Assembly (NCBI RefSeq): GCF_000300815.1
Contig: NZ_AMRX01000001.1
Location: 186,001-250,000, forward strand
Source: Gayadomonas joobiniege G7
Lineage (GTDB): Bacteria > Pseudomonadota > Gammaproteobacteria > Enterobacterales > Alteromonadaceae
Length of the DNA stretch: 64,000 nucleotides
Reading direction: 5' to 3'
Shown: positions 18,313-26,896 of the stretch, piece by piece
Position numbering within the stretch: the stretch's first letter is position 1
Layout of the letters: each line of letters begins with the position of its first letter
Made by a program: the position numbers and the translations under genes
The notes under the pieces: generated by a model
Told to the model about the DNA's origin: nothing
Databases searched by the model: none
Seen by the model: the letters and a program-made list of their open reading frames with translations, nothing else

Positions 18313-19207
18313 AATGGCTTGGCGGTGCAAAAAATAACGCACTTGCATCTAATTTAACATAGTCCAATAAGGGATCAGCAACTTGCTCGCCCGCTCCGAA
18401 TCGGTTTTTAAGCCAGTTCGCAAACACTTGACAATCAGCCGCACAGGCAACACTAATTTCTCCTTGAAAGTGCATGCCGCCAAATGGCATATCATGGCTC
18501 ACAAAAAAAGGGGATCCGCCCCCGTACAGAGTCCCATTTAGCACCCCACTATGTGACGCTTCGTAACTGGCTTCAGGCAATGCCCTTCCATCCGCTTTGT
18601 GGAGGCCATAAATGCGCTCTTGCTGTGTGAGCGTTAAGCGCTCCCACTCAGCAATATGGTAACGACACCTTTGCATTAAAATGTAACTACCACCAACATA
18701 ATCTGGGTTTAAATGATCCACTAACGCAAGTTGCTGCCTAGATTTACCACTGATATTGCGATAAGGTGAATGAAAACCCAATAAATTACGACCATCCAGA
18801 TACCTAAAGCCTTTAATTTGTTCTACCACAAATACATTCTTATCTAAAATTTGACGGATGGATTGAATCAGCATGTGATTGATGTCATATCGATCCGACT
18901 TAATTTGAACAAACAGATCAAAGGGTGTATCTGGCAGTTTTGCTTTCGCTTCATCTGCCAACCCCAGGGTCGATAAATCCACAAAATCTGGTCGTGTTCC
19001 AGGATACAAGATATCCCAATACCCCAGCCCAACAGCGACAAACCCAGATAATTCAGCTTCAGAATACTGCTCACGCAACAATGCTATAGTGTTTACGACT
19101 TGTGGAAGTTGCCGCCTAAGTTGCCCTTCAGCGCCTTCAGCCGCATTCATCATCAAAAACATTCCATGTAAATTCGCTTGCGCGATGAGCCCTTGTTGAA
19201 ATTGCAT
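18284..19207 (-). CDS. DyP-type peroxidase-like protein, probably catalytically altered
   Basis: About 307 aa, colinear with E. coli YfeX: SGFVAVGLGYWDIL, FDLFVQIKSDRYDINHML, GFRYLDGRNLLGF, GGSYILMQR and the C-terminal ALFFAPPSHFMAAW. The candidate proximal haem His is H219 in EASHSG. Two distal residues normal for the family seem to be missing. The GFxDG block aligns with GFHSP (S147 in place of Asp), and the Arg of the VRQSLPYG-like segment aligns with VSHDMPFG (S237). I prefer the start at MQFQQGLIAQ because a TAGG-like ribosome site precedes it; an in-frame ATG at 19255 is possible. It overlaps the WD40 gene end by 29 bp. Confidence 0.8.
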   Translation of the reverse strand: MQFQQGLIAQANLHGMFLMMNAAEGAEGQLRRQLPQVVNTIALLREQYSEAELSGFVAVGLGYWDILYPGTRPDFVDLSTLGLADEAKAKLPDTPFDLFVQIKSDRYDINHMLIQSIRQILDKNVFVVEQIKGFRYLDGRNLLGFHSPYRNISGKSRQQLALVDHLNPDYVGGSYILMQRCRYHIAEWERLTLTQQERIYGLHKADGRALPEASYEASHSGVLNGTLYGGGSPFFVSHDMPFGGMHFQGEISVACAADCQVFANWLKNRFGAGEQVADPLLDYVKLDASALFFAPPSHFMAAWAERV

Positions 19208-19333
19208 ATAAAAATTGCCTATATTCAAAAAATAGCTCAACGAGCTGATTTTCATTGCGAAAGTGTAAATTTTTAATTAACTTGTAAAGCTAAAAGCTGT
19301 TTTATTGTGTAATCGGAATACCCAACGTTTAAA

Positions 19334-20881
19334 ATGTTACTCAAACGCCCCCAAAATGCCCCGACTAAATCTAATATTTTACTGAATGACTGGCAGCCCA
19401 GTAGCCAAACTTATGCAAATAGCATCTCAAATAAAATTACCACTATTCAATATCAATATAGTCGGCTAATCGAGTCTGCTGAAGCTTTTTATATCACTTA
19501 CGACGATAATTGCAAGGCACTGAAAAAAAACCAAAAACTAATTTCTGCTTACAAAGAGCAAATTAAATTTTTAGAAGACTATAAATCTAAAAATGGAAAA
19601 CTACCAAAAATAAAAAACCAAGAGTCTTCTAGTCGTTATTTAGTTCGTCTACATCACTTATTAGATAAAACAAACCATCAGCAAAGCGATTTACAGCAAA
19701 ATATTCGCCAGCAGCAAATGGATAATGCCGAACGGTTAGAGCGGATTTGCGAGCAAGTTCTATCCATGCTCAGTGGTTTGCATAGCTTCAATCAGTTCAT
19801 CGGTAGCTTAATATTATCATCTCCGTCAGCTGACTCTAAAAACCGCTGTTTGCGAAACGAAAAAAGCAAACCCCTGTTAATTGGTGCGTTAAGTGTATTA
19901 TTGTTTGACCACCTGAGACGAAACAAACAACTAAAGTGCCGTTATTTAGCGCCTTTGGCTGAGCAAATTTTTAAACACCAAGATGAGACAATTGATTACA
20001 GCTTAATTGCACATAAAAGTGCATTTAGCGATTCGTTACGCACTGCTAAATGTGGCCAATACATGCCGGATGATATACGCAATGAATATGATCAACTAAT
20101 ACTCAAACCTTTATTAAGAGCCGCTTTAGTTCACTCTATTGGCCGCTACAGCCCAGCAGCTAAAGCTTTGTTTGGCGAAAACAGCTATCAAAAACTGCCT
20201 AATAAACAAAGAGCAAAGCTACTGGACGCCATTTATAATCACTCACAATTTTATATTTCGTCATTTACGCAATTGAATCCGGATGACAAAGATAATTTGC
20301 AGTCGTACCAGTTAAGTCAACATATTTTACAGCGTTTACAGGTTACCAATGATCCTATGGGTGACTTGCTTCGACTCCCCATGGTGTTTGCATCTGTGGC
20401 TTTATCCACCAAAGAAAATTATAACTACCAACAAATCCATGCCTGTAACCAGATATTTTTAGCTGGATTGAAAGCTAATCAATATCGCAAAGATTACACC
20501 CAAAATTTACAAAAAATCCTGGGGCGTTTTCCAATCGGCAGTGGCGTATATTTTATTCAAGAAGAAAATGGCGAAATCGAAAAAGCGTTAGTTTCTTCGT
20601 TATTACCGTTCGATGAAGACGAACCTATTGCCAAGCAGGTTACCCGCAGACAACTTCAGTTTATTGGCAGCGGTGAACTCATTATTTGCCAAGAAAGCAA
20701 TCTATATTTTGCCGAGACCCGGAAACTATCCTATTTATCACCGCAAGTTTTAGAGCTCAAGTTTGGTAACCACTTTAGCTGGGATGCAACCGAGGTGTGG
20801 GATTTACAAATTTCTTCAGCACAATTTTGGCGCACTGATGGATCTCTTAAAATAAATGGGCGCTACGTCAAATATCGATAA
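19334..20881 (+). CDS. Unrecognised protein with coiled coil and degenerate HD-like region
   Basis: 515 aa, cytoplasmic by appearance. Residues about 45-140 are highly charged and helical, probably coiled coil. The middle contains LLRAALVHSIGRYSPAA, which resembles the HD-domain pattern ALLHDIGK with the Asp replaced by Ser. Near the C-terminus, LGRFPIGSGVYFIQEENGEI resembles the tail of marine HD-GYP-type proteins. I infer a catalytically dead HD-like protein, perhaps a cyclic-dinucleotide-linked regulator, with low confidence. It is a single gene with its own upstream gap. Confidence 0.6.
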   Translation: MLLKRPQNAPTKSNILLNDWQPSSQTYANSISNKITTIQYQYSRLIESAEAFYITYDDNCKALKKNQKLISAYKEQIKFLEDYKSKNGKLPKIKNQESSSRYLVRLHHLLDKTNHQQSDLQQNIRQQQMDNAERLERICEQVLSMLSGLHSFNQFIGSLILSSPSADSKNRCLRNEKSKPLLIGALSVLLFDHLRRNKQLKCRYLAPLAEQIFKHQDETIDYSLIAHKSAFSDSLRTAKCGQYMPDDIRNEYDQLILKPLLRAALVHSIGRYSPAAKALFGENSYQKLPNKQRAKLLDAIYNHSQFYISSFTQLNPDDKDNLQSYQLSQHILQRLQVTNDPMGDLLRLPMVFASVALSTKENYNYQQIHACNQIFLAGLKANQYRKDYTQNLQKILGRFPIGSGVYFIQEENGEIEKALVSSLLPFDEDEPIAKQVTRRQLQFIGSGELIICQESNLYFAETRKLSYLSPQVLELKFGNHFSWDATEVWDLQISSAQFWRTDGSLKINGRYVKYR

Positions 20882-20959
20882 AAAATAGTACTGGTAGGAT
20901 ATCCTGATTGCTGCTTTTAGGTACAATGAAATTACCTTATACTTTTGCAAGCTAGCTAA

Positions 20960-21160
20960 ATGGACAATAAATTTAACAATAATAATAAAACTAACAATAC
21001 ACCTCCAGTTCCTTTGGTTAAAACTTGGTATCAGTTATTAATGAACCAAGATAATCCTAAATTAAAAGAACATGGTAAAAATATGCTAATTGGCGCGTTT
21101 GGCGATATCCAGAATGCTGCCGAATTTATTAAAAAACACGGCATAGATAAGTCTAAATAA
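20960..21160 (+). CDS. Small protein of unknown function
   Basis: 66 residues. It has an Asn-rich N-terminus followed by a compact, probably helical part (WYQLLMNQDNPKLKEHGKNM, GDIQNAAEFIKKHGI). It has no signal peptide or membrane segment. I see no strong ribosome site before the ATG, so the start is uncertain, but composition and codon use look coding. No family recognised. It lies between the HD-like gene and the aminopropyltransferase pair. Confidence 0.55.
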   Translation: MDNKFNNNNKTNNTPPVPLVKTWYQLLMNQDNPKLKEHGKNMLIGAFGDIQNAAEFIKKHGIDKSK

Positions 21161-21228
21161 CTCAGTTGCAACATTGCCATGACATCCTGTTATCTGTATC
21201 TTGTGTAAAACTTCAAAAAAGGATGTCT

Positions 21229-21846
21229 ATGCAAAAACTTACCATTAGCCTGCTTGCTTTTTTAGCAGGTTTTTCCATTATGGCATTTGAGCTACTCGGT
21301 GGTCGCATGTTAGCCCCGTATTTTGGTAGCAGCGTTTATGTTTGGGGCAGCATCATTACCGTCTTTATGCTCGCTCTGTCTCTTGGTTACCTTTTTGGTG
21401 GACGTTTATCAGTATATTCCCCAAATTTGAAAAAGTTTGCCTGCATTTTTATTGCCGCCTCTGTCAGCTTATTGCCTTCGTTATTTTTTTCGCAACCCAT
21501 ATTTGAATGGGTGTTTTTGAAAGTTGAAGATCCTAGATACGGATCTTTATTAGCCGCTCTTTGTGTATTTTTAGTACCCAGTATTATTTTGGGTATGATA
21601 TCCCCTTACTCAGTACGTTTATTGACCGTATCAGCGCGTGCATCCGGTCAAACTGCAGGTTTTTTGTACTTTGTTTCTACCTTAGGTAGTGCACTAGGCA
21701 CAATAATGACGTCGTTTTATTTAGTCCTTTGGCTAACGGTGAGCGAAATTTTATGTTTAATTATTGGACTTTTACTCTTCTGTGCGGTGACCGCCTTGTT
21801 GTGTGCGTTCAAATATAAACAAAACGAAGAGGCTGAATATGCTTAA
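21229..21846 (+). CDS. Membrane half of a spermidine-synthase-like protein
   Basis: 205-aa inner-membrane protein with six predicted helices. It corresponds to the N-terminal transmembrane part of fused membrane/aminopropyltransferase proteins; the signature LAGFSIMAFELLGGRMLAPY is typical. The ATG at 21229 is preferred over 21223 because AAAAGG then has proper spacing. The stop overlaps the next gene's start by 8 bp, so the two halves are separate but coupled genes. What the membrane part transports, if anything, is unknown. Confidence 0.78.
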   Translation: MQKLTISLLAFLAGFSIMAFELLGGRMLAPYFGSSVYVWGSIITVFMLALSLGYLFGGRLSVYSPNLKKFACIFIAASVSLLPSLFFSQPIFEWVFLKVEDPRYGSLLAALCVFLVPSIILGMISPYSVRLLTVSARASGQTAGFLYFVSTLGSALGTIMTSFYLVLWLTVSEILCLIIGLLLFCAVTALLCAFKYKQNEEAEYA

Positions 21847-22714
21847 AAAACTTTTAATTATGCTGATGAGTTTTGTCTCTTTTGCCAGTGCCGCAGAAAC
21901 GGTTCATAAAGAGCGTTCTATTTATCGCAATATTGTGATAAACGAAAGCGATAATATCCGCTGTATGCAGTTTGAAACCCGTCGTAAATTAGCAACTAAC
22001 CAAGCCTGTATCGATCTTAAAAAACCGCAACGTTTAGTTTTTGAATACGCCCATGGAACACTCGCTGCACTTGCTCATCAACCTAAACCTAGCCGGGTTC
22101 TTATTTTAGGCCTAGGTGGTGGCGTATTATCTAACCTTATTCATCAGCTTTCCCCTGATAGTGAAATTGTTTCCGTCGATATAGATCCAGCCGTTGTTAA
22201 ACTGGCCAAAGACTATTTTAATTACCGTGAAAACAAACAAGTCACCAGTGTCATCCAAGATGGCCGAGTATTTGTTAAACGTGCTCTATTAAAAAAAGAA
22301 ACGTTTGATTGGATTATTCTTGATGCGTTTAACGGAGATTATATTCCTGAGCATATGATGACATATGAATTTTTGAGCGAGGTTAAACAGCTGTTGAATA
22401 AAAACGGCATTGTATCTGCGAATACGTTTAGCACAAGTGATCTGTACGATTATGAATCTAATACCTACGCTGCTGTATTTAATAAACTATGGACCTATAG
22501 AGCACCAACCCGCGGCAACCGAGTGTTATTTGCATGCAATTGTGCTCCGTTTAAATTTTCTGTCAAAACAGCTCCAGCTCCTCTTCTTGAGCATTTGCAA
22601 AAATACGATGTTGACCTAAAGCAGGTATTTACGCACATTGATGACAAGGTTGACTGGCAGACAGATACCCAAATTTTAACAGACGAATACTCACCTGCTA
22701 ATTTACTAAAATAG
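21839..22714 (+). CDS. Spermidine-synthase-like methyltransferase-fold protein with N-terminal signal/anchor
   Basis: 291 aa. The Rossmann core shows LILGLGGGVLSNLIH (nucleotide loop), EIVSVDIDPAVVKLAKDYF (acidic residue), VIQDGRVF and WIILDAFNGDYIPEHMMT, the spermidine-synthase pattern in divergent form. The N-terminus MLKKLLIMLMSFVSFASAAE looks like a signal peptide or anchor, which is odd for an enzyme expected to use a cytoplasmic sulfonium nucleotide. The start at 21839 follows GAAGAGG. It is coupled to the membrane half upstream. The substrate is unknown. Confidence 0.75.
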   Translation: MLKKLLIMLMSFVSFASAAETVHKERSIYRNIVINESDNIRCMQFETRRKLATNQACIDLKKPQRLVFEYAHGTLAALAHQPKPSRVLILGLGGGVLSNLIHQLSPDSEIVSVDIDPAVVKLAKDYFNYRENKQVTSVIQDGRVFVKRALLKKETFDWIILDAFNGDYIPEHMMTYEFLSEVKQLLNKNGIVSANTFSTSDLYDYESNTYAAVFNKLWTYRAPTRGNRVLFACNCAPFKFSVKTAPAPLLEHLQKYDVDLKQVFTHIDDKVDWQTDTQILTDEYSPANLLK

Positions 22715-22715
22715 A

Positions 22716-23636
22716 TTAGCTTGGATGAACTCGATTGCGGCCGTGACCTTTTGCGATATAAAGGTTTTTATCGGCCGCTTGCAGCAACTCTTCGCAATTC
22801 AGCGTTGGGTCTGGGATACACGAAGCTATGCCAATACTAGCGGTTAAAAAATCGCTGATGAGAGATCCTGTATTAGTAATTTTTAAGCGCTCGATTTCTT
22901 TGCAAATTAACTTAGCCAATAATATGCCATGGCACGCATGGGTTTCAGACCATATTAAAACAAACTCTTCACCGCCGTACCTAGAGGCTAAATCACCCGC
23001 CCTGTTAACAAACTTTTTTAATACCAAGGCAGTTTTTTTAAGCGCCTCGTCTCCCGCTGCATGACCGTAATTATCATTAAGTTGTTTAAAAAAATCTAAG
23101 TCTATCAGAGCGAGCGTAATAGGTAGTTTAGCTCGCATACAGCGGCGCCACTCACGTAATACAAACTCATCAAACGCATGTCGATTTGCTAATTTAGTTA
23201 AACCATCTTGGCGGGCTAAACACGCAATCTTGTCTTCTGCCAAACGCCGCTCAGTAATATCCTGATGGGTGATCACATAATAAGTTTTTTCTCCCATATC
23301 TAGTGGACCAATTCGCATCATAAACCATTGAGTGACTTCTTCGTGCGCACACGGGTATTCAAAATAAAATTGTTGCTGCTGCTCGGCAACGACCCGCAAG
23401 ATACCTTTAACAGCTAATTTTGCATAAGTATCACCTGCTTCTGCCGCTTTTTTACAGACCTCAATATAATTTTGACCCAACCAAAGGTCATCGTCGTTTT
23501 TTTCAATACAATGCTGACTACCCCGCCATTTTTGGTTAACAAAAATGATCTCGCCCTGCTTGTTTATGACAGCAATATGTTCTGGAATGGCATCGATAAT
23601 GTGCTGAAAAAAGGCTTCTTTATTTTGTAATTGCAC
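22716..23636 (-). CDS. PAS-GGDEF diguanylate cyclase
   Basis: 306 aa. An N-terminal PAS domain (about 5-135: FFQHIIDAIPEHIAVINKQG) is followed by a GGDEF domain (about 140-305). The active site is RYGGEEF, the functional GGEEF variant. The inhibitory I-site RAGD sits five residues before it, so product inhibition is expected. It makes cyclic di-GMP in response to a PAS signal; no membrane segment is seen. The start is GTG at 23636 with AAGG upstream, just behind an 8-bp inverted repeat. Confidence 0.92.
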   Translation of the reverse strand: MQLQNKEAFFQHIIDAIPEHIAVINKQGEIIFVNQKWRGSQHCIEKNDDDLWLGQNYIEVCKKAAEAGDTYAKLAVKGILRVVAEQQQQFYFEYPCAHEEVTQWFMMRIGPLDMGEKTYYVITHQDITERRLAEDKIACLARQDGLTKLANRHAFDEFVLREWRRCMRAKLPITLALIDLDFFKQLNDNYGHAAGDEALKKTALVLKKFVNRAGDLASRYGGEEFVLIWSETHACHGILLAKLICKEIERLKITNTGSLISDFLTASIGIASCIPDPTLNCEELLQAADKNLYIAKGHGRNRVHPS

Positions 23637-23796
23637 TGTTGGTTTCCTTCTCGAAAGTTGACCCTGAGGTCTTTCGAGCAGACAACAACATAAAGGCCTG
23701 CTGAGATTAACTTAAATATACAATTTGTTTGCAAATAGCTTTATAAAGATAGAAGAAATAATGAGAAAAGAAAATTTTAGGATGATCCGGGATAAG

Positions 23797-23883
23797 TGGT
23801 GCCCAGGGGCGGACTTGAACCGCCACGACCGTGAGGTCACTAGCACCTGAAGCTAGCGTGTCTACCAATTTCACCACCTGGGC
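23797..23883 (-). tRNA. tRNA-Leu (anticodon CAG)
   Basis: An 87-nt sequence including an encoded CCA. Acceptor arms GCCCAGG and CCTGGGC pair. The anticodon arm is CTAGC-TTCAGGT-GCTAG, giving anticodon CAG. The long variable arm of a class II tRNA and the T-arm segment GGTTCAAGTCC are present. It closely resembles E. coli tRNA-Leu(CAG). Confidence 0.97.
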
Positions 23884-23894
23884 AAGTGGCGCGT

Positions 23895-23923
23895 ACTATA
23901 ATGAGAGTTAACTTTAGTGTCAA
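23895..23923 (-). promoter_or_regulatory. tRNA-Leu promoter
   Basis: On the minus strand, TTGACA (23918-23923) and TATAGT (23895-23900) are separated by 17 bp. The -10 box lies 11 bp upstream of the mature tRNA 5' end. Confidence 0.82.
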
Positions 23924-24009
23924 ACAAAATTTGACAAAAAACTTGCAAATTCGATGCCGATAACTGATAAATATACTAGGTTAGAGTTAAGGATCTTAAA
24001 GATAAACAT

Positions 24010-25056
24010 ATGAAATCAAAAGCTACCTCGTTTGATATTGCTCATTATGCGGGGGTTTCTCAATCCACTGTCTCGCGAGCCCTCCGCAATAGCCCCTTAG
24101 TCAGTGAAGAAACTCGGTTAAAAGTACAACAGGTCGCAAAAAAATTAAATTATAAAATTGATAAAAACGCGAGTAACTTAAGGGCTCAACATAGTAGCAC
24201 CTTGGCTGTATTATTGTTTGAAGATCCAACCTCAGATGAGTCGAATATTAATCCGTTTTTTCTTTCAATGTTAGGCTCAATTACTCGCGCCTGTGCAAAA
24301 CAAGGTTATGATTTATTAGTTTCGTTTCAATCGGCCAGTGATGACTGGCACGCCGATTATGCTGAAACTCACAGAGCCGATGGCATTATTTTGTTAGGGT
24401 ATGGCGATTATATCGATTACCAACCCCGTTTTAAACGGCTATTGGAGGAAGGAACTAAATTCGTCTGTTGGGGCGCGCAGGTCGATGGCTCACCCGAGCT
24501 GACTGTTTGTTGCGACAATTATTCCGGTGGTGAACGGGTCGCTGAACATTTACTTAATCTAAGACGTAAAAACTTTGCCTTTATTGGTGATGCCTCGGAG
24601 CATAGCCCCGAATTTTACGAACGCTTTTTAGGTTTTAAAAACACCTTACAAAACCTTGGCGTGAAATTGAGTGAACGCAATACAATAAGGGCAATATCAA
24701 CCGAAGCCTCTGGTTATCATGCAACCCAGTCTTTGTTAGCGAACAATACAGATTTTGATGCCATCTTCGCTGCCAGTGATCTGATCGCCATCGGCGTGAT
24801 AAAAGCTTTACAAGAAGCCGGACTAAATGTGCCTAACGATGTCTCTGTGGTCGGCTTTGATGATTTAGCCGTAGCAAGATTTAGTCTTCCACCACTCACC
24901 ACTGTCAGGCAAAACACTACGCTCGCAGGCCAAATGCTGGTGTCTAATTTACTGTCGTTAATTGATGACATTCCTGTAGATGCTAGTAGTGCTTTGTTAC
25001 CCCCACAACTTATCGTGCGGGGGTCTTGTGGTGGTGAAGCTAACGCTCAAGGTTAA
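24010..25056 (+). CDS. LacI-family regulator of the maltodextrin locus
   Basis: 348 aa. The N-terminal helix-turn-helix is SFDIAHYAGVSQSTVSRALR (residues 7-26) with the hinge helix region KKLNYKIDKNASNLR. A periplasmic-binding-like effector domain follows (RADGIILLGYGDY, FAASDLIAIGVIKALQEAGL, VSVVGFDDLAVARFSLPPLT). It lies convergent to and overlaps by 17 bp the alpha-glucan operon. It is the likely reader of the TGCATACGTATGCA palindromes at 35537 and 35850. The effector is probably a maltose-type sugar. Confidence 0.9.
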   Translation: MKSKATSFDIAHYAGVSQSTVSRALRNSPLVSEETRLKVQQVAKKLNYKIDKNASNLRAQHSSTLAVLLFEDPTSDESNINPFFLSMLGSITRACAKQGYDLLVSFQSASDDWHADYAETHRADGIILLGYGDYIDYQPRFKRLLEEGTKFVCWGAQVDGSPELTVCCDNYSGGERVAEHLLNLRRKNFAFIGDASEHSPEFYERFLGFKNTLQNLGVKLSERNTIRAISTEASGYHATQSLLANNTDFDAIFAASDLIAIGVIKALQEAGLNVPNDVSVVGFDDLAVARFSLPPLTTVRQNTTLAGQMLVSNLLSLIDDIPVDASSALLPPQLIVRGSCGGEANAQG

Positions 25057-26896
25057 AAATATAAGCAGTTTTGGCGGCTAACGGCAAACCATTGGCAAGT
25101 TTATAACTTTGTTTGCTTAATACTTCGGTGGCTATTTGATAGCTGCCAACTCGTTCACTAAAGCGCTCTGTATTTAACCTACGTGTGCTATCGTTTTTAT
25201 TCATAACAATCATCAATGTTTGTTTATCATCATAGCGAAAATATACATAAACCCCATCGTCAGGCACATACTGCATCAGTTTACCCCGATGGATCACTGG
25301 GCTCGATTTCCGCCAGTTTAATAACTTTTTCAGGTAGTTTTGTGCATCTTGTTGTTCAGCCGTCAGGTTTTTGCCTGTCATTGCATTGCTTTTATCACCT
25401 GGCCAACCACCAGGAAAATCTGAGCGTATTTCGCCATGATCTGCACGCTTTGGGTCGTTTTTCATCAACACTTCTGTGCCATAAAAAATTTGTGGAACAC
25501 CCCGCATGGTGGCAAAATACACCATACCCATTTTAAACAAGTCAATGTCCTCATTAACTTGGCTGAAAAAACGATTCATATCGTGATTGTCTGGAAAAAT
25601 CACTAACGCTTCTGGCGCTGCATATAAAAAGTCTTTTGCAAGCATCTTATAACTTTGAATCAACCCACTGCCATAAGTTTTTTCTTCAGTCGTTAAACCT
25701 TCCACAATCGCCGCTTGCAGTGGAAAGTCCATCAATGACGGTAAGCATGAGGTGTATCCATCATGGTTTTGTTTGCCACCTTGCCAGTATGAAACAATTG
25801 CAGGGTCTGTCACCCACTCTTCACCTACGATATTAAAGTTAGGATATTCTGTCATAACTTCGCAAGTCCAGCGGGCCATAAAGTTTTTATCTGGATAGGG
25901 GTAAGTATCCATTCTGATCCCAGTGATCCCTGAATATTCAATCCACCAAAGCGTATTCTGGATTAAATAGTCCGCCAACAAAGGATTTTTTTGGTTGAGA
26001 TCCGGCATGGTTTCAACAAACCAACCATCTGAAAAGCGCTTTTTATCGTATTCTGAAGCATATAAATCTTGCACTGTATTCCGTCTGTGCGATGTGCCGA
26101 CAAATTCATCAGCAAAATTAATCCAGTCGGCCGTTGGTTGATCTTTTACAAACCAATGCTCAGAACCAACATGATTTACTATCATATCCATGATGACCTT
26201 AATGCCTTTTTGTTTAGCTTCAGCAATAAAAGCTTTATATTCCTCATTACTGCCAAATCTGGCATCCACTTTGTACATATCTGTGGCCGCATAACCATGG
26301 TATGAATATTCAGGCATATCATTCTCTAACACAGGGTTTAGCCAAATTGCGGTAAAACCCATCTGTTGGATATAGTCGAGGTTTTTTCGAATGCCTTCAA
26401 TATCACCACCATGACGTCCCCCTGGGTGAGCACGATCTAATTTATCCGCCATCCCCGCAATATTGTCATTATTTAAGTTCCCATTGGCGAATCTGTCTGG
26501 AGTAATTAAATACATCACATCTGAGCTATCAAATCCTTGTCGATGTTTTGAGTCGGCCGATCGCGCAAGCAACGGATAGCTGATTTTTTCAACTAGCTGA
26601 CCATTTTTATACAGCAAAATGGGTACGTCGCCAGCTTCGACCTGCTCCGTTAGCTTCAAATATATAAACAAGTAGTTTGGATTCGTTACATTAACTACTT
26701 GTTCTAATTGCACACCAGGGTAGTCAACTTTTACGGTTAAACCAGCGAGCTTGTCACCGTGTAAAAGTATTTGCAATTCTGGATTGTGCATACCAACCCA
26801 CCAGTTAGCAGGCTCAATACGCTGCAGCAAATTGTTTTGCGCCTGAACCGTCAGTGACAAGGCCAATAATAAAAAGCCACTAAATAGTTTTTGCAT
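25040..26896 (-). CDS. Periplasmic GH13 cyclomaltodextrinase/neopullulanase-type enzyme
   Basis: 619 aa. The signal peptide MQKLFSGFLLLALSLTVQA is followed by an immunoglobulin-like N-domain (WWVGMHNPELQILLHG) typical of cyclomaltodextrinase/neopullulanase enzymes. The GH13 barrel has IMDMIVNHVGSEH, the nucleophile Asp in GIRMDTYPYPD, the acid/base Glu in NIVGEEWV and the stabilising Asp in FPDNHDMNRFF. It cleaves alpha-1,4 (and perhaps alpha-1,6) glucans or cyclodextrins. The start shares a base with the GH15 stop (TAATG), indicating coupling. It is last in the operon. Confidence 0.9.
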   Translation of the reverse strand: MQKLFSGFLLLALSLTVQAQNNLLQRIEPANWWVGMHNPELQILLHGDKLAGLTVKVDYPGVQLEQVVNVTNPNYLFIYLKLTEQVEAGDVPILLYKNGQLVEKISYPLLARSADSKHRQGFDSSDVMYLITPDRFANGNLNNDNIAGMADKLDRAHPGGRHGGDIEGIRKNLDYIQQMGFTAIWLNPVLENDMPEYSYHGYAATDMYKVDARFGSNEEYKAFIAEAKQKGIKVIMDMIVNHVGSEHWFVKDQPTADWINFADEFVGTSHRRNTVQDLYASEYDKKRFSDGWFVETMPDLNQKNPLLADYLIQNTLWWIEYSGITGIRMDTYPYPDKNFMARWTCEVMTEYPNFNIVGEEWVTDPAIVSYWQGGKQNHDGYTSCLPSLMDFPLQAAIVEGLTTEEKTYGSGLIQSYKMLAKDFLYAAPEALVIFPDNHDMNRFFSQVNEDIDLFKMGMVYFATMRGVPQIFYGTEVLMKNDPKRADHGEIRSDFPGGWPGDKSNAMTGKNLTAEQQDAQNYLKKLLNWRKSSPVIHRGKLMQYVPDDGVYVYFRYDDKQTLMIVMNKNDSTRRLNTERFSERVGSYQIATEVLSKQSYKLANGLPLAAKTAYIFNLER

